The translations under genes and the position numbers were made by a program. The notes below the pieces were generated by a model. The model was not told the DNA's origin. It did not search any database and worked only from the letters and a program-made list of their open reading frames with translations. Shown in pieces: positions 26,161 to 36,726 of a DNA stretch of 64,000 nt. Where the stretch lies: NCBI GenBank assembly GCA_004296775.1, contig RHGE01000003.1:1-64000 (forward strand). Reading direction: 5' to 3'. This stretch comes from Marinilabiliaceae bacterium JC017 (lineage in GTDB: Bacteria; Bacteroidota; Bacteroidia; Bacteroidales; Marinilabiliaceae). How positions within the stretch are numbered: position 1 is the first letter of the stretch; every line of letters begins with the position of its first letter.

Positions 26161-26659
26161 AGTAGGCGATGAATAGTTGTAATACCAAACAGATTTCAAA
26201 ATGACATTGGTATAACAATGAAGATCTTCACGAAAAGGAAAAGTATCGTTGAAAAATGTTCGGTTTTTAGGGAGTGGTATTAGCTGTATTTGTTTGTAGT
26301 TAAGAGGAGTGGTTGTTCTTAAGTGATATTGCTGTTTTAATTGGAGCGCCAGATTAATAGTTGGAGAAAGTTAAATTATGGATTATTGTTTTGCAATACG
26401 ATCACTTTAATGTACTGCCTGATGATTAAATAAATACCTAATTCACTTTTGGTCGGGATGTGATGGATTTCTTTCTATATAACATCCTCCAACTTCATTA
26501 TTAAATGGTCGTGATGATGCTTTTTCCGCATTTGCAAATTGTAATAATTTAAAAAATTTTAAAAATTCCACAAAAAAGACCTTCCTATAAGTCAGTCGAT
26601 TGTCTGCTTTGGTCTAGGAATGCTTGGAAAATGAGATTTTAAAATGTAAAAATTGATGT

Positions 26660-26667
26660 TATATTTG
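26660..26667 (+). promoter_or_regulatory. -7 element upstream of susC, with long leader
   Basis: TATATTTG matches TAnnTTTG, 207 bases before the susC ATG, so the transcript would have a leader of about 200 bases. The rest of 26161-26874 is AT-rich, with no gene or further clear signal. No -33 element at the right spacing was found. Confidence 0.45.
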
Positions 26668-26874
26668 CGGCGATTTATTACAAAAAGCCTCCCGAATGTA
26701 GGGAAATGAATAATGAGTGGTGATTAATAAAATAAAAAATGAAAATCGAGAGGCTGGTATGAGATATTTTTCATGACAATTCTCAATGTTAAAAAATTTT
26801 AAAATTTTGCAAGGATTGTTATAATTGTCCTAGAATATTAATTGTCCTATTTATTAATTTAAACCTTTTAATCT

Positions 26875-29800
26875 ATGAAGAAAGTACTTTTAGCACTTTC
26901 GTTCTTGGTAGTTTTTGGTTTACAGGCTATGTTGGCCCAAACTAAAAATATTACCGGAACAGTGACAGATGCGGGAGATGGTGCGCCAATCCCAGGAGTT
27001 TCTGTATTTGTAAAGGGTACCACAGTTGGTACTGTAACCAGACCTGACGGCGTTTATACATTAGCCGTTCCTAGTGAAGCAACTACCTTAGTTTTCTCCT
27101 TTGTTGGAATGAAAGCTCAGGAAATTGCTATTGAAGGCAAAGCTACAATTGATGTTGTTTTGCAAAGTGATGCGGTGGATGTAGCTGAGGTTGTTGTTAC
27201 TGGGTATTCCACACGAAAAAAAGATGTTATCGCTTCTGCTATGTCGACTATTACCACAGAAGAAATGAAAGACATGGTGCCTTCTACAACAATTGACAAT
27301 ATGTTGCAAGGTAAGGCTGCAGGTGTGGATGCTACGGCTTTAAATGGTAAGCCAGGTAATACAGCTACCGTTAAAATTCGGGGTGCTGTCTCTTTAAATA
27401 CGAAGGGTGGCGATAGGGCTCAACCTCTTTATGTTATTGATGGAGTATTTTTAAGTGAAGAAGACTTAAATGCTTTAAATCCAAATGATATTGAATCAAT
27501 GTCAGTATTGAAAGATGCTGCTGGTGCTTCTATTTATGGATCAAGAGGGGCTAATGGTGTTGTGGTAATTACTACTAAACAAGGTCGTAAAGGTCAAGAG
27601 GCGCGTATTAGTTTGTCATCTCGATATGGAGTTGGTAATAAGATTGATGATCCTTATGATATGATGAATGCTGCTCAAAAGATCGAGTATGAAGAGGCCC
27701 TTGGGGAAGCTTCTTATACACCTGAAGAAAAGGAGCGTATGTTAGGATTTGATCATGATTGGCAGGATGATATATTAAAGCAGGCTATTATTCAGTCTCA
27801 TTCAGTGTCAGCAACTGGTGGAGGTACTAATTCAACTTATTTTGTTTCAGTTGGGTATGATAAAAACTCAGGTATTGTTGAACATTTAGACGGTTTTGAA
27901 AGATATTCAGGGCGTTTAAATTATACAAGCCAACTGCGTGAAAAATTAAGTGTTGGATCTAATATGAGTTTGTCTTACAGTGAATCGGATGAACCACGTG
28001 ACAGATATAATGCTCAAAATCCTTTTTATGCTATGTATGGATATAATCCATATACTCCAGTTTATAATCATGATAGTGAGGGTAATTTGATTTTAGATGA
28101 TAATGGTAATCCTACGTATAATCCTACAAATTCGGGGTTACCAATATTAGAAGCATTGGAGAAAAATCCTGAGCAGGAACGTTATTTTAGAATGATAGGT
28201 AGTGTTTATGCTACTTATGATATTATGGATGGATTGTCCTTTAAAACGCAATATTCAGGAACATATATACGATTTCAAAGGGAGTATTATGTGGAACCAG
28301 GTTCTATTTTGGATGGTTATGTGGGTGATAAGTCTGCCCCTGGATCTAAAGATGATAGAGGCAGGGATACATTTAATTATTCTTGGTTGAATCAATTGAC
28401 TTATCAAAAAACAATTGATAAGCACAATTTTGATGTAATGTTGTTGACGGAATATTCTAAAGGTAGTTGGTATAGTTACAGATTAAGCAGTAAAGGATAT
28501 GCTTCAGCAGATTTAACAACTCAAGAAAATGGTTCTGAGGCTACTAGGGCAACTACTAGTCGGGAAGAATATTCTATGTTTTCATTAGCTGCTGCAGCCA
28601 ACTATGATTGGGATGGAAAATATTTAGCATCTGCATCAATCAGGCGAGATGGTGCTTCGCGATTTGGAACAGATGAAAAGTATGGAATTTTCTGGAGTGG
28701 AAGTTTAGCATGGAACATGGCTAGAGAAGATTTTATGTCATCAGCAGAGTTTTTGGATGACTTAAAAGTAAGAGTATCCTATGGTACGTTGGGAAACTGG
28801 AATATTCCCAATTATGCAAGTCAGGGATATTATCAATTTGGTAGTTATATTGGACAATCTGCTGGTATTATCAGGCCCAATGTCGCAAATCCTGAGTTGA
28901 CATGGGAGGAACAAGTTTCTACAAACTTTGGTGTTGAGTCGTCTTTATTTAATGGAAGAATTAGTGCTGCTGTTGACTATTTTATCAATACTAGAACTGA
29001 TTTTTTATTTGAAAATCCTTTATCGTGGGAAGGGGGTTCATACACACAATATACTAATGCCGGTAAAATGACTACCAACGGTCTTGAAATGGAGTTGAAT
29101 GGAGATATTATTCGGACAAAAGATTTGAGGTGGTCCATGGGATTAAATATGACTTTTATTGATTATGAAGTGAATGAGTTGAATGGTCAGGATCAAATTG
29201 TGATTGATGGTGATAATGTTTTAAAAGAGGGCGAAGAACCTTTTGCTTTTTATCTTCCTAGATATGCAGGTGTTAATCCGAACAATGGAAATGCGCAATA
29301 TTTGGATAAAGAGGGGAATATTACTGAGACTTATAGTTCTGGAAATAAAGTAATATTATCTGGAAAGTCTCCTCTTGCTAATCTTTATGGAGGTGTTAGA
29401 ACTTCTGTTAGTTATAAAGGAATTGATTTAGCAGCAGATTTTTCCTTTAAGTCAGGTAATTATACATATAATCAAATGGCATTTGATATGTTGAGTGATG
29501 GGGAAGGTATAACTAGTAATCAGCGTGCTGATGCTTTGAATTATTGGAAGAAGCCTGGTGATAAAAATGTATTGCCTAAGCCTATGACGAATGCCAATCA
29601 AAGTTCAGATCGTTTCTTGCAGGATGCTTCCTATATTAGATTTAGAAATTTGACTGTAGGTTATACATTGCCAGTTAAACTAGTGCAGAAAATTAAGCTA
29701 AATAAAGTTCGTATCTATGCACAGGCTCAGAATCTGCACACTTGGACTAATTTTGAAGGAGATCCAGAAGTTTCAGTTGGTTCAGGTGAATCACAATTAG

Positions 29801-29892
29801 GTGCAACTCAAAATTTTATTCCTGGCGCGTTTACATTGTATAGCTATCCAGCTACAAGATCTTTCATGTTTGGAATTGACATTAATTTTTAA
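26875..29892 (+). CDS. SusC/RagA-family TonB-dependent outer-membrane transporter
   Basis: A 1005-residue SusC-type transporter. A signal peptide (LSFLVVFGLQAMLAQ) is followed by a CarboxypepD_reg-like domain (about 24-100, ITGTVTDAGDGAPIPGVSV). The Plug domain (about 115-230) has the family blocks VVVTGYSTRKK, LQGKAAGVDAT, PLYVIDGVF and DAAGASIYGSRGANGVVVIT. A 22-strand barrel runs to the C-terminus (FMFGIDINF). There is no STN domain, so it does not signal directly to a FecR. SusC and SusD import oligosaccharides or peptides; the substrate cannot be told because no hydrolase gene adjoins. The SusD gene starts 20 bases downstream. Confidence 0.96.
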   Translation: MKKVLLALSFLVVFGLQAMLAQTKNITGTVTDAGDGAPIPGVSVFVKGTTVGTVTRPDGVYTLAVPSEATTLVFSFVGMKAQEIAIEGKATIDVVLQSDAVDVAEVVVTGYSTRKKDVIASAMSTITTEEMKDMVPSTTIDNMLQGKAAGVDATALNGKPGNTATVKIRGAVSLNTKGGDRAQPLYVIDGVFLSEEDLNALNPNDIESMSVLKDAAGASIYGSRGANGVVVITTKQGRKGQEARISLSSRYGVGNKIDDPYDMMNAAQKIEYEEALGEASYTPEEKERMLGFDHDWQDDILKQAIIQSHSVSATGGGTNSTYFVSVGYDKNSGIVEHLDGFERYSGRLNYTSQLREKLSVGSNMSLSYSESDEPRDRYNAQNPFYAMYGYNPYTPVYNHDSEGNLILDDNGNPTYNPTNSGLPILEALEKNPEQERYFRMIGSVYATYDIMDGLSFKTQYSGTYIRFQREYYVEPGSILDGYVGDKSAPGSKDDRGRDTFNYSWLNQLTYQKTIDKHNFDVMLLTEYSKGSWYSYRLSSKGYASADLTTQENGSEATRATTSREEYSMFSLAAAANYDWDGKYLASASIRRDGASRFGTDEKYGIFWSGSLAWNMAREDFMSSAEFLDDLKVRVSYGTLGNWNIPNYASQGYYQFGSYIGQSAGIIRPNVANPELTWEEQVSTNFGVESSLFNGRISAAVDYFINTRTDFLFENPLSWEGGSYTQYTNAGKMTTNGLEMELNGDIIRTKDLRWSMGLNMTFIDYEVNELNGQDQIVIDGDNVLKEGEEPFAFYLPRYAGVNPNNGNAQYLDKEGNITETYSSGNKVILSGKSPLANLYGGVRTSVSYKGIDLAADFSFKSGNYTYNQMAFDMLSDGEGITSNQRADALNYWKKPGDKNVLPKPMTNANQSSDRFLQDASYIRFRNLTVGYTLPVKLVQKIKLNKVRIYAQAQNLHTWTNFEGDPEVSVGSGESQLGATQNFIPGAFTLYSYPATRSFMFGIDINF

Positions 29893-29912
29893 TTAGGACA
29901 AAATTTTAGATT

Positions 29913-31355
29913 ATGAATAAGTTATCAATATTATTATTCATTGTGTCAGTATTTTTTACTGCCTGTGATGATAAGCTGGAGTTAACGCCTTATGATGGTC
30001 TGACTGATGATCAACTATTTGCAACTGCTGATGGTTTCGAGACTGCTATCAAAGGAGTTTATTCTGGATTCAGAGATTATGGTTATTATGGAGAATCCAA
30101 AGGAATCATGATTGGGCCTGATATTATCGCGGATAATTTAATGTATAACAAGGCTGGTCGTCAAACGCAACGTTCTCTTTTTGAATGGAGAAATACTGCT
30201 GTAGATGAGTCTTTTGGTCTATATGAAAGAGGATATAAGATAATAAGTCGTGCCAATCGTATTCTTGATAATATTGAGAAGTTAAAGGAAGGTGATTTTC
30301 GGAATAATATTGAGGCTGAAGCCAAGGCTATCAGAGCATTGGTTCATTTTGATATTGCTCGAACCTATTGTAAAATTCCAACACAAAATGAAGATGCAAA
30401 TGCATCATTAGGCATTGCGTATGTGGAAACCTTCGATCCTTCTGCTACTCCTAGACGCCAAGGAAATACGGTTTCAGGAACGTATACTAAGATTGTTAAT
30501 GACCTTTTGGCTGCTTCAAAAATTAATGAGGATAATGGGGAGGGGCGTTTAGGTAAGGCTGCTATTTCTGGTATATTGTCGCGTGTATATTTGCACATGG
30601 GTGATTATGCGAAAGCAAATCAGGAAGCAGATAAGGTTATTGCAATGGGTGTTCCTGTAGCAAAACGTGAGGATTTTGGTAATATCTGGATAGATAGTTA
30701 TAAGAAAAATATTCTTTTTGAAATTCGAATTACTGATCAGGATAGAGTAAGACCTGGCGTTTCTTATAGTCAAGATGCTCAAGGTGAGATTAAATCAGAG
30801 TATGTTGTCTCTTATCCATTATATTTGTTATATAGTGATGCGGATATAAGGAAATCAACAACTATTCAGACTAGTGATTTTAAGGAAAATACTTATAATC
30901 ATGTGGCAAAGTATTTGGGAAGAGCCACTGGCGATAAAAACGTAATTGATGGTAAGTATCTTCGTATGGCTGAAGTTTATTTAAATAAAGCTGAAGCATT
31001 AGCTGAAGATACAGATGTTAGTAACGATGGTGATGCTTTAAAGGCCTTGGATGCTGTTAGATCACAGCGTTACTCCCCATTTGTGTCTGGTAATGAAACA
31101 GGTCAGGCCTTAAAAGATGCTATTCAGTTAGAGAGAAGACTTGAGTTGGCATTTGAAGGTGATCGGTTTTATACTTTGAAAAGACGCGGAGAAGGAGTTA
31201 TGCGTTCTGATCATGGAGAATGGGCAGATGGTACTGGTACTCCTCCTGTAGTGAAAGAGTTGAAGGCGTCAAGTTTTCGTTGGCAATTACCAATACCGCA
31301 AGGGGCAATTGATGCTAATCCCGAATTGAAGGAGGATCAAAATCCTGGATATTAA
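29913..31355 (+). CDS. SusD/RagB-family nutrient-binding lipoprotein
   Basis: This 480-residue surface lipoprotein has lipobox FFTAC. It forms the lid over its SusC partner and binds the nutrient before transport. SusD blocks are DGLTDDQLFATADGFETAIKG, SRANRILDNI, EAKAIRALVHFDIART (TPR-like helices), LRMAEVYLNKAEAL and RRLELAFEGDRFYTLKRRG, with a C-terminal LPIPQGAIDANP. It is co-transcribed with SusC and ends at a strong terminator, so the unit is a bare SusCD pair with no enzymes. Confidence 0.96.
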   Translation: MNKLSILLFIVSVFFTACDDKLELTPYDGLTDDQLFATADGFETAIKGVYSGFRDYGYYGESKGIMIGPDIIADNLMYNKAGRQTQRSLFEWRNTAVDESFGLYERGYKIISRANRILDNIEKLKEGDFRNNIEAEAKAIRALVHFDIARTYCKIPTQNEDANASLGIAYVETFDPSATPRRQGNTVSGTYTKIVNDLLAASKINEDNGEGRLGKAAISGILSRVYLHMGDYAKANQEADKVIAMGVPVAKREDFGNIWIDSYKKNILFEIRITDQDRVRPGVSYSQDAQGEIKSEYVVSYPLYLLYSDADIRKSTTIQTSDFKENTYNHVAKYLGRATGDKNVIDGKYLRMAEVYLNKAEALAEDTDVSNDGDALKALDAVRSQRYSPFVSGNETGQALKDAIQLERRLELAFEGDRFYTLKRRGEGVMRSDHGEWADGTGTPPVVKELKASSFRWQLPIPQGAIDANPELKEDQNPGY

Positions 31356-31383
31356 TTTTTAAAAATAATATCTTACTGTATAG

Positions 31384-31412
31384 AAAAAGCTGCCTCACAG
31401 AGGCAGCTTTTT
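31384..31412 (+). terminator. Intrinsic terminator of the susCD operon
   Basis: AAAGCTGCCTC and GAGGCAGCTTT flank the loop ACA and are followed by a long T-run. Confidence 0.9.
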
Positions 31413-31512
31413 TTTTGCTCTAATGTATCGGTACGATTTTAAAATCTTGTTAAATAACCATACATTTAAACGATTTTATTAGTTTGATACGTCATTTATT
31501 AATTTCCTTTTT

Positions 31513-31899
31513 ATGAAATATTCGCTTTCTGCAATTTGTTTGTTTATTATTAGTTGTAGTTCAATACGGAATATCAATCAGAGTGAGGAATTGGTCAATT
31601 TTGCCAGGGAAGTGTTTGGGGAGGATGTAACCTTAAAGTACAATGAGAGTAAAACTTTTGTGGTTTGTTATGTGGTGAAAAAGTCGACTCCACAAATGCC
31701 AGGAAATCATCTGAAATTTGGAATTATTGATGTGGCAAAGAATAAGTTGATTTATCAGGATGCAAAGCGCGATGGCAGTGTTGAATGGGTTGATGAGTTT
31801 AATGTCCAAATTAAGGCTAAAAGTGAAGTATTTTCTAAAGATGATAGTCTTAATAAGGGTATGACCGATTATAAAATTGATGTGAGGAATTTAGAGTAA
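31513..31899 (+). CDS. Small lipoprotein of unknown function
   Basis: This 128-residue protein has a lipoprotein signal (LFIISC, Cys15). The mature part has alternating strands and charged turns (TFVVCYVVKKSTPQ, HLKFGIIDVAKNKLIYQDA, EWVDEFNVQIKAKSEVF). It looks like a small beta-rich periplasmic or outer-membrane protein. I do not recognise the family. The giant BNR-repeat gene starts 50 bases downstream and may be co-transcribed. Confidence 0.7.
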   Translation: MKYSLSAICLFIISCSSIRNINQSEELVNFAREVFGEDVTLKYNESKTFVVCYVVKKSTPQMPGNHLKFGIIDVAKNKLIYQDAKRDGSVEWVDEFNVQIKAKSEVFSKDDSLNKGMTDYKIDVRNLE

Positions 31900-31949
31900 T
31901 AAACAAGCATTTCTAAGAATTTAACAGAGGAGCCAAATACCGCAATGAT

Positions 31950-34900
31950 ATGAAGAAATATATTACCCTTTTAATTGTAGTTTTTATTACCGTATTGAGC
32001 TTGCTGATAAGTAAGGAATATGGTAAAATAAATCAGAGTGCAACCAGTCATGATAAAAAATTGGCAAGAACACCTGAAAGTATTCAAAAGGAGATAATTG
32101 AGAAGAAGATCGCGCGCAGGAAAAGTGGTTATGCAAAACAAGATAAGCCAGATAAATTTCTTGAATACATTCACTTATTAAAGTCGGGTTTTAATCCTGA
32201 AAAGAATTACCCTTTTAATCACGAAATTCGAGAGTTGAAAAGTGCAATGCTTAAGGCATCTTTGTTGAAAGGTGCAAAAGTTGACTTGGATTGGAAGGAA
32301 AGAGGACCGGGTAATGTTGGAGGACGAACACGTGGTTTTATTGTTGATCCGGCTGATGCAGCAGGGAATACCTGGTATGCCGGTTCCGTTGGAGGGGGTA
32401 TATGGAAAACATTGGATGCGGGTGAGAATTGGGTTTCCATAACGCCAGATTGGCCCAACTTATCTGTGGGATGGCTTTATATGAGTAAGTCTAATCATGA
32501 TGTTATTTATGCGGGAACAGGTGAAGGATACGGTAATTTAGATGCTATTCTTGGAAATGGTATATTTAAAACAGAGGATCGTGGAAATACTTGGCAATTA
32601 TTGGCCGCTACAGCTGAAAATGATGATTTTAAATATGTGAATCGAATAATCGTAGATCCAAACAATGAGAATATTGTAGTTGCAGCTACTAATTCAGGAG
32701 TTTTGAAGTCTGTTGATGGAGGGATCTCTTGGATGAAAAAATTTGTCGTTGGGGAAAGTGGTACTGATCCGCGTGTACAGGATATTCGATTTAGTCCTGA
32801 TAACTTTAATGTACAATTTGCGGCAGTAAATAAATTTGGAATCATTTCATCTGTTGATGGAGGCGATCATTGGAAGAGAATTAAGACCATTAGTGATGGG
32901 CGGTTAGAGTTATGTGCGGCTGATAATTTTCCGGATCGACTTTATGCGATGTCTTCAAATTCTGATATTTATATTTCAGAAGACGGAGGAGATAATTGGG
33001 AGAAATCAACGCCCGTATCCAAAGTGGATTTTTTAGGAGGGCAAGGATGGTATAACAATACAATGGAAGCTCATCCTACGGATGTGAATAAATTATATGT
33101 TGGGGGGATTGATGTTCATGAAGTAACCATAGGTAATAAAACGGGTGCTGAGGGATCAATCGTATATGATATTATTGACGGAACCGGAAGCGTGCTTTCG
33201 TATCGTGATGTGGGTGGGCAATATCTAGCCGGCGGCCTTTCAATTGATTTTACTGATGAGGGATCGTTAAGGAATTTTGAGATACGAATGGGAGAGGGCT
33301 ACTCGCAATATGCTTACAGGTTTACTGTTAATGGTAGTACTACTGCAGATATATCCGACGTTGATTATATATACCGAGATTATGTGGTGGTACCATTTGA
33401 AATTTGGGATACCCAGGCAAATGTGCAATTAATGGTTTCTTTTCGGGATCAGGAGGAAAATGGGGTGTTTGATTTGAGTGAAAATAGTTTGGAACAGATT
33501 ATTGTGCATCGGGTTGTTTACAATGAGTCGGTGCCTGATATTAAAATTGCTGATAATGGCGGTGTTTCCTATCAAAAATTAGCCCATATATATCCAGTAC
33601 TTCAGAAAGGTAAAACATGGGATCCGGTTAATATGGCGCCTGTGACTTTACTTTGCGAAAAAGAATCCTTGAAAAGCAGGGCTATTACCTCGCAAAAACT
33701 TACCATATGGAGTCAACCACAGGCTAGTAATTATTCGCATGCCGATCATCACAATTTGATCGTTGTTGAAAATGGCGGACCCGCTTTTAGGCTGATTGAT
33801 TGCAATGATGGTGGAATCGCTTTTTCTGATGATGCTGGAATAAATTGGGAAAGTCCAATTAGAGGATATGTCACAACCCAGTTTTACGGTGTTGCCAAGC
33901 ATCCGACCAAAAATATTTACATTGGTGGTATGCAGGATAACGGAACATTTTTATCAGGAGAGAATCCCAATGAATTAGGTAATTGGAGTTTTATGTTGGG
34001 TGGAGATGGTTTTGATGTGGCATGGCATAGCCGGAAACCTGAATATTTGGCAGGTTCCGTGTATAATAATGCGATCATGACATCTTATGATAGTGGTGCT
34101 ACCTGGAATGAAGTCGGAAATAAGATTGAAGATAATGATGGGGATACAGCGCCGTTTGTTACAAAAATCGCCTCATCACCCTCTTCGCCGGATTTATTAA
34201 TGGTTGGTGGTAGTTCTGGTATTTGGCGGAGTGAGGATTTTGGAAAAACATGGTCCTTAACAACGATGCCAGAGGATACATGGAAATACGGAGCTATAAA
34301 TCCTCAAATTGCCATCAGTCCGGTGGATCCCAAGATTGTTTGGGCTGGAGATGCAGCTACTCCAAGTATAAAACCTCTTTTATCAAGTGATGGCGGAAAA
34401 ACGTTTGCTATGGTTAATTCTCCTGAAAATGTATGGCAATATATTTCACGCATTATCCCCCATCCTACGGATGCGAATGCAGCTTATTTAGTTTTTGCCG
34501 GGTATGGAAACCCGAAGGTTTACAAAACGTCTGATTTGGGGCAATCATGGAATGAATTATCTGGTTTTGGAACCGGATCTACCAGTAGTAATGGATTTCC
34601 GGATGTGGCCACTTATACATTGATAGCGATGCCATATGATGACAATGTTCTTTGGGCGGGTACAGAAATAGGTTTGTTTGAAACCATTGATAGTGGTGTA
34701 AGTTGGCATTTTGCCGATAACGGATTACCTGCTGTGAGTATATGGGATATGAAAATAGTAGGCGATCAGGTTATTGTCGGAACGCATGGCCGAGGTGTGT
34801 GGACCGTTGATATGCCTGAGTTAAATAATTCTTTAATTCCACCTTATATAGAATCAGCTGCTAAGCGACCCAAGGGTGATTTTGGATTCCGTTTCCAATT

Positions 34901-35915
34901 TGATCAGGTTTTTGATAAAGTAGATGTTATTATCGATAATATATTAGTTGAACAATTGACGAGTGTGGAAGTTGGAAGTCTTGAAAAGCGGTATGATAAT
35001 GAGTTTTTGGAAAATGCTTTCCCAGTGCAGTTAAAAGGGTATTCAGGCGATAAGGCTGTGTATTCAAATTATGTATGGGTTGATAATCCCTCATATGAAC
35101 AACCGGTAGAGAAATATCTTAATAATTTTGAATTCCGAAAAGATGATTTTTTTGGCAATGGATTCAAAATATCAAATGAAGTATTCGCCGATGATGCTAT
35201 TCATACGGATCACCCATACGCTGAAGGGAATGAATTTGTTTACCAGCTCAAATATCCCATAATCGTGATGGAGGATGCGGAGAAGGCAAACATGTCATAC
35301 AGAGATATTGCCTTTGTTGAAAAGGGTGATCCGGGTACAACGTATGGTGATAAGGAATTTTGGGATTATGTGATCGTTGAAGGAAGTAAGGATGGTGTTA
35401 ATTGGATTTCTTTAGAAGGGGGTTATGATTTTGGATTTCATTCAAATTGGGATAATGGCTCCTCAACAATAGATAGAACTCCTTCATCATCTCAATTTGT
35501 CGATCACACAATTAATCTTCAGGAAAAATTTGCCCCAAAAGATACAATTCTTGTGCGTTTCAGGCTTTATTCAGATGCTTATACAGCCGGCTGGGGATGG
35601 ATCATTGATGATATAAGAATTCAGGAAGAGGGAACCAGTTTAAATATTCAGGAAAGAAAACCGGAAGGAGCGATTAAGGTTAGTCCTAATCCGGCAACGT
35701 CCTATTTTAATTTATCTCTTGAGAATGAGAAAAGGGGGAAAGTAATAGTTAATATTTATAATCTGGAAGGTGTAATGGTTTATTCAAATTCCTTTATCAA
35801 ACAAGGTGAAGTATTAGCCGAGAGAATCGAAACTGAAAATCTGGGAAAAGGTATGGTACTTGTGAGTGTTCAGATTGAACAAGAGCGCTATCAGACCCGA
35901 ATTGTAGTGAGATAA
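31950..35915 (+). CDS. Giant BNR/sortilin-type beta-propeller protein exported by T9SS
   Basis: A 1321-residue secreted protein. After an N-terminal hydrophobic signal (ITLLIVVFITVLSLLIS) come many BNR/VPS10-like propeller repeats from about 115 to 950. They have aspartate-box-like turns: GGIWKTLDAGENW, GIFKTEDRGNTW, GVLKSVDGGISW, IYISEDGGDNW, GIWRSEDFGKTW, GLFETIDSGVSW. An insert at about 400-530 interrupts the propeller. A jelly-roll-like domain lies at about 1080-1230. The last 80 residues, with VSPNPATSYFNLSLEN, VNIYNLEGVMVY and a basic end, form a T9SS type A sorting domain, so it is attached to or released from the cell surface. Function is unknown; such propellers bind or process proteins or glycans. 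Confidence 0.88.
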   Translation: MKKYITLLIVVFITVLSLLISKEYGKINQSATSHDKKLARTPESIQKEIIEKKIARRKSGYAKQDKPDKFLEYIHLLKSGFNPEKNYPFNHEIRELKSAMLKASLLKGAKVDLDWKERGPGNVGGRTRGFIVDPADAAGNTWYAGSVGGGIWKTLDAGENWVSITPDWPNLSVGWLYMSKSNHDVIYAGTGEGYGNLDAILGNGIFKTEDRGNTWQLLAATAENDDFKYVNRIIVDPNNENIVVAATNSGVLKSVDGGISWMKKFVVGESGTDPRVQDIRFSPDNFNVQFAAVNKFGIISSVDGGDHWKRIKTISDGRLELCAADNFPDRLYAMSSNSDIYISEDGGDNWEKSTPVSKVDFLGGQGWYNNTMEAHPTDVNKLYVGGIDVHEVTIGNKTGAEGSIVYDIIDGTGSVLSYRDVGGQYLAGGLSIDFTDEGSLRNFEIRMGEGYSQYAYRFTVNGSTTADISDVDYIYRDYVVVPFEIWDTQANVQLMVSFRDQEENGVFDLSENSLEQIIVHRVVYNESVPDIKIADNGGVSYQKLAHIYPVLQKGKTWDPVNMAPVTLLCEKESLKSRAITSQKLTIWSQPQASNYSHADHHNLIVVENGGPAFRLIDCNDGGIAFSDDAGINWESPIRGYVTTQFYGVAKHPTKNIYIGGMQDNGTFLSGENPNELGNWSFMLGGDGFDVAWHSRKPEYLAGSVYNNAIMTSYDSGATWNEVGNKIEDNDGDTAPFVTKIASSPSSPDLLMVGGSSGIWRSEDFGKTWSLTTMPEDTWKYGAINPQIAISPVDPKIVWAGDAATPSIKPLLSSDGGKTFAMVNSPENVWQYISRIIPHPTDANAAYLVFAGYGNPKVYKTSDLGQSWNELSGFGTGSTSSNGFPDVATYTLIAMPYDDNVLWAGTEIGLFETIDSGVSWHFADNGLPAVSIWDMKIVGDQVIVGTHGRGVWTVDMPELNNSLIPPYIESAAKRPKGDFGFRFQFDQVFDKVDVIIDNILVEQLTSVEVGSLEKRYDNEFLENAFPVQLKGYSGDKAVYSNYVWVDNPSYEQPVEKYLNNFEFRKDDFFGNGFKISNEVFADDAIHTDHPYAEGNEFVYQLKYPIIVMEDAEKANMSYRDIAFVEKGDPGTTYGDKEFWDYVIVEGSKDGVNWISLEGGYDFGFHSNWDNGSSTIDRTPSSSQFVDHTINLQEKFAPKDTILVRFRLYSDAYTAGWGWIIDDIRIQEEGTSLNIQERKPEGAIKVSPNPATSYFNLSLENEKRGKVIVNIYNLEGVMVYSNSFIKQGEVLAERIETENLGKGMVLVSVQIEQERYQTRIVVR

Positions 35916-35937
35916 GATTGATCATTATAAGATTTGA

Positions 35938-35962
35938 GGCCGGGATTTTCCCGGCCTTTTTT
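35938..35962 (+). terminator. Intrinsic terminator of the BNR-protein gene
   Basis: GGCCGGGA at 35938-35945 and TCCCGGCC at 35949-35956, then six T residues. Confidence 0.92.
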
Positions 35963-36138
35963 CGTTTGATTAGTAAGAAGAGAAGTGTCATTAAAGGAAT
36001 GTTTTTAATGCTTAAGGGTATAGTTTTATAATTTAGAATGAACCAAAGTTAATATTGTATCAGGTTGATACTGAGCAATGACTAATTGCTGTTATTTAGA
36101 AAGAGTCCAGATAGGCAAATAATAAAAGAAAAAAAGAG

Positions 36139-36169
36139 TTGGAAGTCGTTTATTAGTGAATTATATTTG
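36139..36169 (+). promoter_or_regulatory. Promoter of the second ECF sigma gene
   Basis: A -33 TTG at 36139-36141 and a -7 TATATTTG at 36162-36169 are separated by 20 bases. This fits the Bacteroidetes primary-sigma consensus (TTTG, 19-21 bases, TAnnTTTG). The start codon is at 36204. Confidence 0.72.
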
Positions 36170-36203
36170 TTGAACAAATTTAGCAGATATAAAAGTAAAG
36201 ATT

Positions 36204-36704
36204 ATGACCGCATTACAGTTTAATTCCACTCTGCTGAATATGCAAAATAAACTGATGTATTTTGCACTCAGCTTAACCTCAAATGACGATGATGCTCGTG
36301 ATTTGTTGCAGGAAACTACCTTAAAGGCGCTGACTTATCGCAACCAGTTTGTGAATAATACGAATTTCAAAGCTTGGGTTTTTACAATCATGAAAAACAC
36401 TTTTATAAATAATTACAGGAGGAATCAAAAGACCAGAAATGCTTTTGATAGCACCGAAGATGCTTTCCGTTTAGCCTATAAACAGAATTACTCATCTGAA
36501 ACTCCAGAGACGGTGCAGTCTGTTAATGAAATGAATAAGAGTATAGATCGGTTAAATGATGAGTTTCGTGTACCTTTTAAGATGCATACACAGGGGTATA
36601 AGTACAAGGAAATCGCTGAAAAGTTGAAACTCCCGATAGGAACTGTTAAAAGCAGGATATTTTTTACCCGAAAGAAACTACAACAAATGTTGAACGACAA
36701 TTAA
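36204..36704 (+). CDS. ECF-type RNA polymerase sigma factor, orphan
   Basis: A 166-residue ECF sigma factor. Region 2 spans about 15-85 (MYFALSLTSNDDDARDLLQ, TTLKALTYRNQF, FKAWVFTIMKNTFINNYRR) and region 4 about 105-160 (LNDEFRVPFKMHTQGYKYKEI, LPIGTVKSRIFFTRKKL). No anti-sigma gene adjoins: a terminator follows directly and the next gene is a metabolic enzyme. It resembles the widespread Bacteroidetes group of small ECF sigma factors encoded alone. Its regulon is unknown. The upstream -33/-7 promoter suggests expression by the primary sigma factor. Confidence 0.93.
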   Translation: MTALQFNSTLLNMQNKLMYFALSLTSNDDDARDLLQETTLKALTYRNQFVNNTNFKAWVFTIMKNTFINNYRRNQKTRNAFDSTEDAFRLAYKQNYSSETPETVQSVNEMNKSIDRLNDEFRVPFKMHTQGYKYKEIAEKLKLPIGTVKSRIFFTRKKLQQMLNDN

Positions 36705-36726
36705 TTAGTGTTTAGATCAGTTTTTT

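Noticed and set aside
26626-26667. -33 element of the susC promoter
   Set aside because: The nearest TTG is 33 bases from the -7 site, too far for this promoter class.
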